This document shows positions 1-5,549 of a stretch of 5,549 nt of DNA, one piece after another (within the stretch, counting starts at the first letter, position 1; every line of letters starts with the position of its first letter). The position numbers were made by a program, and so were the translations under genes. The notes under the pieces were generated by a model, which searched no databases, was not told the DNA's origin, and worked only from the letters and a program-made list of their open reading frames with translations. The DNA is from Bacteroidia bacterium (GTDB taxonomy: Bacteria; Bacteroidota; Bacteroidia; Bacteroidales; BM520), in assembly GCA_009930445.1 (NCBI GenBank), contig RZYD01000165.1:1-5549 (forward strand), in the 5' to 3' direction.

Positions 1-1
1 C

Positions 2-142
2 TATTCGCACCACGAAATTTCAGGAATTATGGAGATTTCCGAGGGAACATCAAAGTCAAATCTTGCCAGAGCAAGGACAATATTGCAGCGAAAATTGATT
101 AATAATGGTTTTATTCGTCACAGAAAAGTTTCTTCAATATGA
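2..142 (+). CDS. ECF-type RNA polymerase sigma factor, C-terminal fragment (region 4)
   Basis: This is the last 46 codons of a gene that begins left of the window. It is read in frame from base 2 to a TGA at 140-142. The residues spell a sigma-70 region 4.2 helix-turn-helix: HHEISGIMEISEGTSKSNLA followed by RARTILQ. The pattern (H-x-E-I followed by SEGT-K-S-L-RAR) is the ECF sigma signature for recognising the -35 element. A short basic tail follows. Region 2 and the start codon are not visible, so the ECF subgroup cannot be assigned. The stop codon overlaps the ATG of the next gene (ATGA, 4 bp), which implies co-transcription and translational coupling. This is the usual arrangement of an ECF sigma factor with its anti-sigma factor. 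The family call is confident; the regulon is unknown. Confidence 0.9.
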   Translation, partial: YSHHEISGIMEISEGTSKSNLARARTILQRKLINNGFIRHRKVSSI

Positions 143-1563
143 CAAACAGGCACAATACGGATCAATTATTTCGTGATGCGGCCGTTGCCTATCGCGAGAA
201 ACCCGCTCCCGAAGCATGGGCTTCCATTGAATTGGCATTGGGTGGGCGCCATCGCCGTCAACGATATCTTGTGTTAAGCAGTGCTGCTGCTGTGCTTATT
301 CTGTTGCTGGGTTTTGGCGCCGGATACCTTGTGCGTTCTTTCACCGGGCAAAATCCTGCGGTGTTGCTGCCGCTCACTTCGCAGAATTCAAATTTATTTT
401 TTTCCGGTTACCCCCGACCTATGGATCTTCTTGCGATACAATCCGGAGCAATGCAAACGAAGCTGTCCGTTGGCCAGGCCGTTTCGGTTACTGCTTCATT
501 ACCGGAGGTTCAACAAAATGCACGCATACCTATCCCAAAGGATGGCATAATGCCCGCGAATAGGTTGGCTGATTCACAGACTGGAATGGTCTTGTCCGGC
601 GAAGAATCTTCGATGCCGGCAGAGATTGGGAATGGGGTTCAAAAAACGGAAGTGAAGCTCTCCCAGGCAGAAAAAGAGTATCAACTCCGGCAAATGATGG
701 CCGGTAACGGATTGCCTCTCAGACATTCAGCCCCTGTCAACCTGAATTCTTCCGGGGTCGATGCAGAGACGATGCCCGGGAAAACGACCGGGAGAAAATC
801 GTGGGCAGTGGAAGGAGACGTTGCGGCTGCTTTTACCTATCGTACCCTCCAGGAGCAAGAGGCCCTTTATAAAGCCCGTTCGCCACTGGCCAGCGAGTCG
901 GGGATGGTATCTTGGAATGCCGGTTTGTATGCTTCGCATGAAATTGCCGGCAATCTTCGGCTGAAAAGTGGGGTTACCTTCGCTTCCTATGGCCAGGGAA
1001 CCACTAATATTTACGCTTGGGAGGAGGGTGTAATGTTTCATTTAAACAGCAGCTCCGGTGATATATCCACTGTAATGCATGAAGCGAAAGATGCCTCCAA
1101 ACCGATTTCTAACGATAACGTGTATTCGGAGCCCTATCGAATTTTGCTGGATAATTCGATGCTAATGGCCGATTATTCGCTCTCTAATCCTGAATTGAAA
1201 ATCATTCAACGATTTGATTACCTGGAGTTGCCGTTGATTTTGCAGGTGCAGATGGGTAACCAGGAACATCCGTTGGTTTCATTCCAGGCAGAAGGCGGAG
1301 TTTTTGCCGGTATTCTTGCCGGTAACCGTGCTTTTCTGGCCAATGAAAAGGAATCTTGGTTCATTGGCAATACGGATGATTTACGGCCTTTCTCGCTCGG
1401 TGGAATTCTTTCTGCAGGTGCACAGATTCATATATCCGATGTGCTTTCTGCTGCTGTAAAACCCGAATTCAGGTACTCCTTTATGTCGATAAGCCGCAAC
1501 CCAAATATCCAGTACCATCCTTATCAGTTTGCCCTTGGCGTGGGTGCTGTGTACCATTTCTAG
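139..1563 (+). CDS. Putative dual membrane-spanning anti-sigma factor with C-terminal outer-membrane beta-barrel
   Basis: A 474-residue protein with four visible parts. Residues 1-42 form a small cytoplasmic head with the pattern LFRD...P-PEAWASIELAL, seen in Bacteroidota proteins paired with ECF sigma factors. A basic stretch (RHRRQR, 37-42) leads into a single hydrophobic helix at about 43-65; by the positive-inside rule the N-terminus is cytoplasmic. Residues about 66-220 are a polar linker without clear fold. From about W222 to the end there are alternating amphipathic strands ending in YHF, a terminal aromatic residue typical of outer-membrane barrels (similar to OMP_b-brl_2/PorT-like domains). 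There is no cleavable signal peptide. The ATG overlaps the stop of the upstream sigma gene. Family knowledge: this layout matches the Dma anti-sigma factors of Bacteroides thetaiotaomicron, which span both membranes and control a partner sigma factor. Inference: it holds the sigma factor inactive and senses outer-membrane state. No homology search was run. The alternative is a barrel protein merely co-expressed with the sigma factor. Confidence 0.72.
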   Translation: MTNRHNTDQLFRDAAVAYREKPAPEAWASIELALGGRHRRQRYLVLSSAAAVLILLLGFGAGYLVRSFTGQNPAVLLPLTSQNSNLFFSGYPRPMDLLAIQSGAMQTKLSVGQAVSVTASLPEVQQNARIPIPKDGIMPANRLADSQTGMVLSGEESSMPAEIGNGVQKTEVKLSQAEKEYQLRQMMAGNGLPLRHSAPVNLNSSGVDAETMPGKTTGRKSWAVEGDVAAAFTYRTLQEQEALYKARSPLASESGMVSWNAGLYASHEIAGNLRLKSGVTFASYGQGTTNIYAWEEGVMFHLNSSSGDISTVMHEAKDASKPISNDNVYSEPYRILLDNSMLMADYSLSNPELKIIQRFDYLELPLILQVQMGNQEHPLVSFQAEGGVFAGILAGNRAFLANEKESWFIGNTDDLRPFSLGGILSAGAQIHISDVLSAAVKPEFRYSFMSISRNPNIQYHPYQFALGVGAVYHF

Positions 1564-1584
1564 TGGCCGTATTTAAAATTATTC

Positions 1585-1592
1585 TACATTTG
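1585..1592 (+). promoter_or_regulatory. Bacteroidota -7 promoter box (TACATTTG) for coaD
   Basis: TACATTTG matches TAnnTTTG exactly and lies in the 33-bp gap between the barrel gene and coaD. Only four bases separate it from the coaD ATG. A start site at the usual few bases downstream would fall at or next to the ATG, suggesting a leaderless or nearly leaderless transcript. I see no clear -33 TTTG. Confidence 0.5.
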
Positions 1593-1596
1593 TGGC

Positions 1597-2073
1597 ATGG
1601 AACGAATTGCAGTTTTTCCGGGTTCTTTTGATCCAATTACGAACGGACATGAGAGTATTATTCGCAGGGCACTCCCGTTGTTTGACAAGATTATCGTGGC
1701 CATTGGCCTTAATGCTGAAAAAAAGAGTTATTTTTCGCCCCAACAACGAATTGAGTGGATAAAAAATCTTTTTGCCCACGAGCCTTCAGTTGTAGTTGTT
1801 CATTATGAGGGTCTTACTGTTGATCTCTGTGTTATGTACAACGCGCAGTATATCCTTCGAGGGTTACGGACTTCTGCTGATTTTGAGTTCGAACGAATGG
1901 TGGGACAAATCAATAAAAAGCTGGAGCCACATATTGAAACCGTCTATTTTTTAAGCCTGCCTGAACATACTACACTGAACAGCTCTGTCGTTAGAGAAGT
2001 ATATCAACATGGCGGCGATATTTCTCAGTTTGTTCCGAATACGGTACAACCCGGGAAAGTTGTCAGAAAATAG
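1597..2073 (+). CDS. coaD: Phosphopantetheine adenylyltransferase (coenzyme A biosynthesis)
   Basis: CoaD transfers AMP from ATP to 4'-phosphopantetheine, giving dephospho-CoA and pyrophosphate; this is the penultimate step of CoA synthesis in the cytoplasm. At 158 residues it matches the usual length (E. coli about 159). The nucleotidyltransferase signature is intact: PGSFDPITNGH at residues 8-18, whose TNGH is the (T/H)xGH ATP-binding motif. ILRGLRTSADFEFE starts at 86 and carries the conserved RGLR. LNSSVVRE (127-134) is the second signature, the ISSTxVR equivalent. The ATG at 1597 is chosen because family proteins start a few residues before the PGSFDP strand. There is no Shine-Dalgarno sequence; a -7 box ends four bases upstream of the ATG. 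The gene is followed after 10 bp by the thioredoxin-fold gene, which is probably co-transcribed. All catalytic motifs are present, so it should be active. Confidence 0.97.
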   Translation: MERIAVFPGSFDPITNGHESIIRRALPLFDKIIVAIGLNAEKKSYFSPQQRIEWIKNLFAHEPSVVVVHYEGLTVDLCVMYNAQYILRGLRTSADFEFERMVGQINKKLEPHIETVYFLSLPEHTTLNSSVVREVYQHGGDISQFVPNTVQPGKVVRK

Positions 2074-2077
2074 GAGG
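2072..2077 (+). promoter_or_regulatory. Strong Shine-Dalgarno sequence (AGGAGG) deciding the start at 2084
   Basis: AGGAGG overlaps the coaD stop codon (TAG at 2071-2073) and ends six bases before the ATG at 2084, which is ideal spacing. It selects 2084 over an earlier in-frame ATG at 2009 that lies inside coaD. None of the other starts in this window has a comparable site. That fits the weak use of Shine-Dalgarno sequences in Bacteroidota and makes this one stand out. Confidence 0.75.
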
Positions 2078-2083
2078 AGTTAT

Positions 2084-3460
2084 ATGAAGTATCGTATGAT
2101 CCTGATTTTCGTCATTTTTTTTCTCTGCTACTTTTCACTTCCGGCACAGACCACACTGTCGGGTCTGGTGAAAGGAGGCGATGAGCCGATCATCTCGCTT
2201 TATGTTATTGACGATTTTATCACGGGGAAAGAGGTGCATACCGACCAGTCGGCATTATCCCCTGAAGGACATTTTACGCTATCGGTTGATGTTAAGCAGG
2301 TGCGTTATGCTGTTTTACGGGTGGGCTATTATTCTGCAGGCCTTTATCTGGAGCCCGGAAAAAATTATACCCTGGATATTAGTTATGAACCGGTTGATTT
2401 TTTTATTAATCCTAATCTGGTCGATACCCCGCTTAGTTATTCCATTCGCGATGAAATTTTTGAAGGATTGAATACCAATATTGCTCTTTTTAATGGGATG
2501 TATGACGATTTTATCCTGGCTCATTTCCAGTCGTTGTACCGCTCACGGGATAAGACGCTGCTGGATGAATTTCAATCAGAGGTGGACAAAGCCTTTGCCG
2601 GATATCATGATTCCTATTTTGAACAGTATGTGCGTTACAGGATCGCCTCAATTGAATTTCAGACACGTCTCAAAAGTCGTCATGAGCTGGCAGAGGCTTA
2701 TTTTACCGGCAGACCCCTGTATTTTCATGATGAGGCCATGGCCTTTTTTACCTTGTTTTATTCCAAATACCTTGTTTCTTCAAGCCGTTACATTACCTCC
2801 TCCGATCTGGAATGTACGATTAACGATTTAGCCAGTACTGCCGCGTTAATGGATACGTTGGGAAAGGATCCGGTTTTACGCAATGAAGTATGGCGTGAGT
2901 TGGTGATGTTGTTTACGCTGAATGAATTACTTTCTGATCGCAATTTCGGTTACGACCAGTTGATATCGATGCTACGTAGGGTTGCTACAACGAGTAAATT
3001 TCCGGAGCACCGGTTAATTGCTGAAAACTGCCTTGAAAAAGCCGGTGCCTTGACCCCCGGGTCAACTGCTCCGGAATTATCGGTAAATGGAACCCCCATT
3101 TGGGGAAGAGAAGCTAAACCCTTTCTTATGGTCTGTTTTTTTCAAACCTGGAATGGCGCCTGTCAGGCAGAAATGGAATTGCTTAAGAACGTAGCGGAGG
3201 GTTTTGATGCGATGGAGGTGATCATGATCAGTGCGGATGAACAGGAATCGTTGTTTTTGGAATGGCAGGCTTCCGATACGGTTCCTTGGCTTTCGTTTTG
3301 GTTTGCAAATGATTACGATTTATTAAATGCTTACAATGCCAGGTCTTTCCCGTTGTTTGTGCTACTCAGCGACGACGGAAAAATCGTATACTGGGATATG
3401 CCACGACCTTCAGAAGGAATGGAGGTGCTTTTAACCCGTTTTTTCGGAAATGAACAATAA
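2084..3460 (+). CDS. Exported TlpA-like thioredoxin-fold protein with NxxC in place of CxxC
   Basis: A 458-residue protein when started at 2084. Residues 1-21 are a Sec signal peptide: KYR, then a hydrophobic core to about F17, then SLPA with cleavage likely after A21. There is no lipobox. Residues about 23-100 are beta-rich and resemble the N-terminal DUF4369-like domain of Bacteroidota TlpA/AhpC-type proteins. Residues about 105-320 appear mainly helical. From about 325 comes a thioredoxin/AhpC-TSA-like domain: GSTAPELSVNG at the start, FFQTWNGACQAEM at the active-site position, and SFPLFVLLSDDGKI with the cis-proline P423. The usual WCxxC reads W356-N-G-A-C360, so the attacking cysteine is asparagine; C351 lies nearby. 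Classical disulfide reductase activity is therefore unlikely. It may be a monothiol or non-catalytic binding protein. It follows coaD by 10 bp and ends directly against rsmD on the other strand. The fold is a confident call; the substrate is unknown. Confidence 0.82.
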   Translation: MKYRMILIFVIFFLCYFSLPAQTTLSGLVKGGDEPIISLYVIDDFITGKEVHTDQSALSPEGHFTLSVDVKQVRYAVLRVGYYSAGLYLEPGKNYTLDISYEPVDFFINPNLVDTPLSYSIRDEIFEGLNTNIALFNGMYDDFILAHFQSLYRSRDKTLLDEFQSEVDKAFAGYHDSYFEQYVRYRIASIEFQTRLKSRHELAEAYFTGRPLYFHDEAMAFFTLFYSKYLVSSSRYITSSDLECTINDLASTAALMDTLGKDPVLRNEVWRELVMLFTLNELLSDRNFGYDQLISMLRRVATTSKFPEHRLIAENCLEKAGALTPGSTAPELSVNGTPIWGREAKPFLMVCFFQTWNGACQAEMELLKNVAEGFDAMEVIMISADEQESLFLEWQASDTVPWLSFWFANDYDLLNAYNARSFPLFVLLSDDGKIVYWDMPRPSEGMEVLLTRFFGNEQ

Positions 3461-3991
3461 TTACGCGAAAAGGGAAAAGTTTACCAATCCATATATTCGA
3501 TGATCCCTGATCCGGGGATGTTGTCGGAAGGTTATTTTGGGTGAATGTTCAATAATCAAGAGGCCTTCAGGCCGGAGCAGTTGATTTGTAAAAACAAGAT
3601 CGGGAAGGGATTCAAGGTTTTCCAAATCGTAGGGCGGGTCAGCAAAAATAATATCCCAGGAATTTTGTTTTTGGGAAAGAAAAGAAAAAACATTGGTTCG
3701 GAAAGTATGAATTCCTTCAAGATGAAAGGCTTTTGCCGTTTGGCGTATAAAATCAACACATTTACTGTTATTATCCACACAAGTTACTTGTTTACAACCT
3801 CTTGATGCCACCTCAAAGGTAATGTTGCCGGTTCCGGCAAAGAGGTCGAGAAATGTGATGCTTTCAAAATCGATGCGATGCTGAAGAATATTAAATAAAC
3901 CTTCTTTGGCTCTGTCGGTTGTCGGACGGGTTGGAAGCCCCGAAGGAGGGTTAATCCGCCTGCTTTTTAATGATCCGCTTATAATCCGCAA
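3461..3991 (-). CDS. rsmD: 16S rRNA (guanine-N2)-methyltransferase RsmD
   Basis: RsmD uses S-adenosylmethionine to make m2G at position 966 (E. coli numbering) of 16S rRNA on the small subunit. The 176-residue protein shows the family order: MRIISG start, RPTTDRAKEGLFN (22-34), the SAM-binding motif I LDLFAGTGNI (48-57), CVDNN (71-75) as the acidic loop binding the ribose, and the catalytic motif IV DPPY (118-121). It ends NFSLFA. Bacteroidota homologues are about this length; E. coli's is about 198. The start is TTG at 3991-3989, chosen because MRIISG is the conserved family N-terminus. The first 13 bp overlap the 3' end of the DUF3822-type gene, so translation is probably coupled. I see no Shine-Dalgarno sequence. 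Its stop abuts the stop of the convergent thioredoxin-fold gene. Confidence 0.95.
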   Translation of the reverse strand: MRIISGSLKSRRINPPSGLPTRPTTDRAKEGLFNILQHRIDFESITFLDLFAGTGNITFEVASRGCKQVTCVDNNSKCVDFIRQTAKAFHLEGIHTFRTNVFSFLSQKQNSWDIIFADPPYDLENLESLPDLVFTNQLLRPEGLLIIEHSPKITFRQHPRIRDHRIYGLVNFSLFA

Positions 3992-4854
3992 TTTTTTAGG
4001 GTTAACAGGTTTATAAACCGATGGCTTTCCAGTTCATCAAAAATATAGGAAAAGGCTTCGTCGGAGGGGCGGGGAAGAAAAGTAACCGTCCGTACGTATT
4101 TTTGGATTTTTTGGATTAGTGCCGAGTCAGTCGCCACCTCTCCGAAAATTTCTATTTTTTGTTTTTCGGGATCAATGGACAGTAATTGCATGGAATAGAG
4201 CAGAAAATAGAGGAAATCTTCCACGGAGCGGTATTGGAAGGTATTAAAGAAAAGGAGTTTTTCCTCCTGGAAAATAATTAGGTCGAACCAGGTTTTTTTT
4301 ATCTGCACAAAAAGTGAGCGCTCAGTGTTATCCTTGCGGTGTTTTTTTTGCAGCATGGGAAGCAATGCCGATAATTGATGAAGTTGTATGGCTTGTGGGA
4401 AGAGATTGTTTAGTTGGGAGGCAATTATTTTTTCCAATGGATAAACCACGACCGCATCCAGAGTACTCATTTTGTCGGCAAACAGCAGCGGATGGGACGC
4501 AGGATAGTAATTCCAGGAATAAAAAAGTTCTTTTTTGTTTTCGGAATAAAGAGCAGCCGGAATGAGCAGGGGATAGGGAAAGTCGACCGAAAGGTAAAGG
4601 GTTTCGCAAGGGGAGAGCTGAATGGCATTTTCCTGTAACAGAATTCTTAGGGTTTCAATCCAGGAAGATTCATTTGTAATAGATTGAAAATCATACGATT
4701 CAAGTTTAACATATTTTTTTCTGACGGTATCGAACAGGGCATACGAAAAACCATCCGGAGAAATCCGGATGGATGCTATGGATATTTGATACTGATCATC
4801 AGAAAATCCTTTATCCGTAAGGCTAATTCCTGTATTAATGATACCAGCCTTCAT
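3979..4854 (-). CDS. DUF3822-family protein, probable degenerate actin-like (PilM/GspL-type) fold
   Basis: A 291-residue, probably cytoplasmic protein with no signal peptide or membrane helix. It matches what I know of DUF3822, a Bacteroidota family of unknown function often found next to rsmD. An N-terminal lobe begins with SIASIRISPDGFSYALFD (25-42) then a strand at 47-54. A second lobe begins with LFVQIKKTWFDLIIFQEEKL (181-200), then LLFFNTFQYRSVEDFLYFLL, then KIEIFGEVATDSALIQKI (233-250). This strand-turn-strand, helix, 'I-I-x-G' order resembles actin-like proteins such as PilM and GspL. The glycine-rich phosphate loop (DIGxGTT type) is absent, so ATP binding is doubtful. The fold call is my inference from pattern, not a search. 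The gene starts 10 bp after the membrane-protein gene and overlaps rsmD by 13 bp, so all three form one operon. Confidence 0.78.
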   Translation of the reverse strand: MKAGIINTGISLTDKGFSDDQYQISIASIRISPDGFSYALFDTVRKKYVKLESYDFQSITNESSWIETLRILLQENAIQLSPCETLYLSVDFPYPLLIPAALYSENKKELFYSWNYYPASHPLLFADKMSTLDAVVVYPLEKIIASQLNNLFPQAIQLHQLSALLPMLQKKHRKDNTERSLFVQIKKTWFDLIIFQEEKLLFFNTFQYRSVEDFLYFLLYSMQLLSIDPEKQKIEIFGEVATDSALIQKIQKYVRTVTFLPRPSDEAFSYIFDELESHRFINLLTLKNCGL

Positions 4855-4864
4855 AGAAAGGTTA

Positions 4865-5461
4865 TTACTCCCAGTTTCCGTCGGTGGAGGCTTCGAGCAT
4901 GGATCCGAGTTTGAGTCCGGGGTAGAGGTTATTTTGTTCCTGTTTATCGCTGAGATTCATAATCATTTGTTCATCAAGGCCTTTCAGATACACGCTGTTG
5001 TGTACGGTTACTTCAAAAACAGGAACCTGAATATTGCTTCGTTCAATAAAATCTGCTTTCATCTCAAATTCAACTCCTTCTGTTTTTGGGATGAAACGGA
5101 TATTTTCCGCTTTAAAATTTTTATGATTTTTGTATAAGGAATCGATCACGGGAACAAACCCGATAGTATCCAGAATACTTCTGGAGAAGGTTGTGTCGTT
5201 GGGATCGGGAACCATTTTTACTACGGGGATCTGACTGGTTTTGATAAAATCAATTAAGGTGTCAAAATCACCTGCAAAAGAGCGGTTGATGGATTTATAG
5301 GCGATCTGGGCGGATCGGATATCTTTTAAGCGTTCCACTACCAGGTCATTGCGGAATTTTCTTTCCTGGTCAAAGCGTACGGGTTTCATAATACTGTCAT
5401 ACACCAAATATGCCAGTGCTACAATAACAAGTGCAAGAAGGATTTGAATTACTCTTTTCAT
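4865..5461 (-). CDS. Conserved single-pass membrane protein of unknown function (198 aa)
   Basis: I do not recognise a named family with a function. The start MKRVIQILLALVIVALAYLV gives a membrane helix at about 4-23 behind a three-residue positive tail, so the N-terminus is inside and the rest lies in the periplasm. Residues about 30-58 are highly charged and helical (ERKFRNDLVVERLKDIRSAQ), possibly a coiled coil. GDFDTLIDFI (64-73) follows, then mixed alpha/beta sequence. The C-terminus is GLKLGSMLEASTDGNWE, which I recall as conserved in related Bacteroidales proteins. It is the first gene of the operon with the DUF3822-type gene and rsmD. Size and order (helix, coil, small alpha/beta domain) resemble PilN/PilO-type bitopic proteins. 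There is no prepilin cleavage site (no G|FxxxxE), so it is not a pilin. The ATG at 5461 gives a complete membrane helix, and a -7 box lies just upstream. Confidence 0.75.
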   Translation of the reverse strand: MKRVIQILLALVIVALAYLVYDSIMKPVRFDQERKFRNDLVVERLKDIRSAQIAYKSINRSFAGDFDTLIDFIKTSQIPVVKMVPDPNDTTFSRSILDTIGFVPVIDSLYKNHKNFKAENIRFIPKTEGVEFEMKADFIERSNIQVPVFEVTVHNSVYLKGLDEQMIMNLSDKQEQNNLYPGLKLGSMLEASTDGNWE

Positions 5462-5549
5462 GGCTGCTATTTTTCTACATGCAAAGCTAAAATATTTTTT
5501 TTAATATCGGAGTAATTTTGGATATAATCCCGAAAGGTTTATTTTGTCA
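5462..5549. other. Intergenic region at right window edge, possibly divergent promoters
   Basis: An 88-bp A/T-rich stretch with no coding sequence that I can support. It holds the minus-strand -7 box at 5482-5489. A plus-strand TAATTTTG at 5513-5520 also fits TAnnTTTG and could serve a rightward gene beyond the window. No ATG with a sensible reading frame is visible to its right. I see no terminator hairpin. Confidence 0.4.
5482..5489 (-). promoter_or_regulatory. Bacteroidota -7 promoter box (TAGCTTTG) for the membrane protein/DUF3822/rsmD operon
   Basis: Read on the minus strand, TAGCTTTG fits TAnnTTTG exactly and lies 20 bases before the ATG at 5461. This predicts a 5' leader of roughly 10-16 bases. 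No convincing -33 TTTG is visible; the region upstream is an A/T tract. The 10-bp gap and 13-bp overlap downstream leave no room for another promoter, so this box probably drives all three genes. Confidence 0.45.

Noticed and set aside
727..1041. Antisense open frame of 104 codons within the barrel gene.
   Set aside because: It is a shadow of the well-supported forward gene, with no recognisable domain or start signal.
1291..1325. A short direct repeat, TTGCCGGT twice, in the barrel gene.
   Set aside because: It encodes two FAG/LAG turns between barrel strands and has only two copies; no sign of a functional repeat.
2009..2083. An in-frame ATG at 2009 would extend the thioredoxin-fold protein by 25 residues.
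   Set aside because: It lies within coaD, would bury the signal peptide behind a charged stretch, and the ideal AGGAGG points to 2084.
4009..4020. The C-terminus of the DUF3822-type protein contains FINLL, reminiscent of the INLLP motif by which PilN binds PilM.
   Set aside because: It lies on the PilM-like protein itself rather than on the membrane partner, lacks the following Pro, and is only four residues long; probably chance.
4314..4638. Several overlapping open frames on both strands inside the DUF3822-type gene.
   Set aside because: They are low-complexity shadow frames with no family resemblance; the DUF3822-type frame explains the region.
5390..5461. The N-terminal helix plus RLKDIRSAQIAYK looks a little like a type IV pilin or pseudopilin.
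   Set aside because: There is no glycine cleavage site or glutamate at +5, and the helix begins at residue 4, so a prepilin is not supported.

Overview
The window looks like chromosomal DNA from a member of the Bacteroidota, probably class Bacteroidia. Three observations support this. An ECF sigma factor is joined to an anti-sigma-like protein that ends in an outer-membrane barrel. A DUF3822-type gene sits directly upstream of rsmD. TAnnTTTG boxes, the -7 element of this phylum, lie just before gene starts. Coding density is very high, and I see no mobile element, CRISPR array, tRNA or rRNA.

Layout. (1) Positions 1-1563, + strand: the last 46 codons of an ECF sigma factor, overlapping by 4 bp (ATGA) a 474-residue protein. 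That protein has a short cytoplasmic head, one inner-membrane helix, a long periplasmic linker and a C-terminal beta-barrel. It matches the layout of the 'dual membrane-spanning anti-sigma factor' (Dma/Das) pairs described in Bacteroides. (2) Positions 1585-3460, + strand: coaD (phosphopantetheine adenylyltransferase), possibly leaderless, followed after 10 bp by an exported TlpA-like thioredoxin-fold protein. The latter has a strong Shine-Dalgarno sequence but lacks the first cysteine of the CxxC motif. (3) Positions 3461-5461, - strand: a three-gene operon read right to left. It encodes a 198-residue single-pass membrane protein, a DUF3822-type protein that looks like a degenerate actin-like (PilM/GspL-type) fold, and rsmD (16S rRNA guanine-N2 methyltransferase). 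Its promoter box lies at 5482-5489. (4) Positions 5462-5549: an 88-bp intergenic stretch running off the window.

Functionally these are separate units: an envelope-sensing regulatory pair, a coenzyme A gene with an envelope thioredoxin-like partner, and an rRNA-modification operon carrying two lineage-restricted genes of unknown role. The + and - strand blocks meet stop codon to stop codon at 3460/3461 with no base between them. The most notable content is the sigma/anti-sigma-barrel pair and the PilM-like plus bitopic membrane protein pair.
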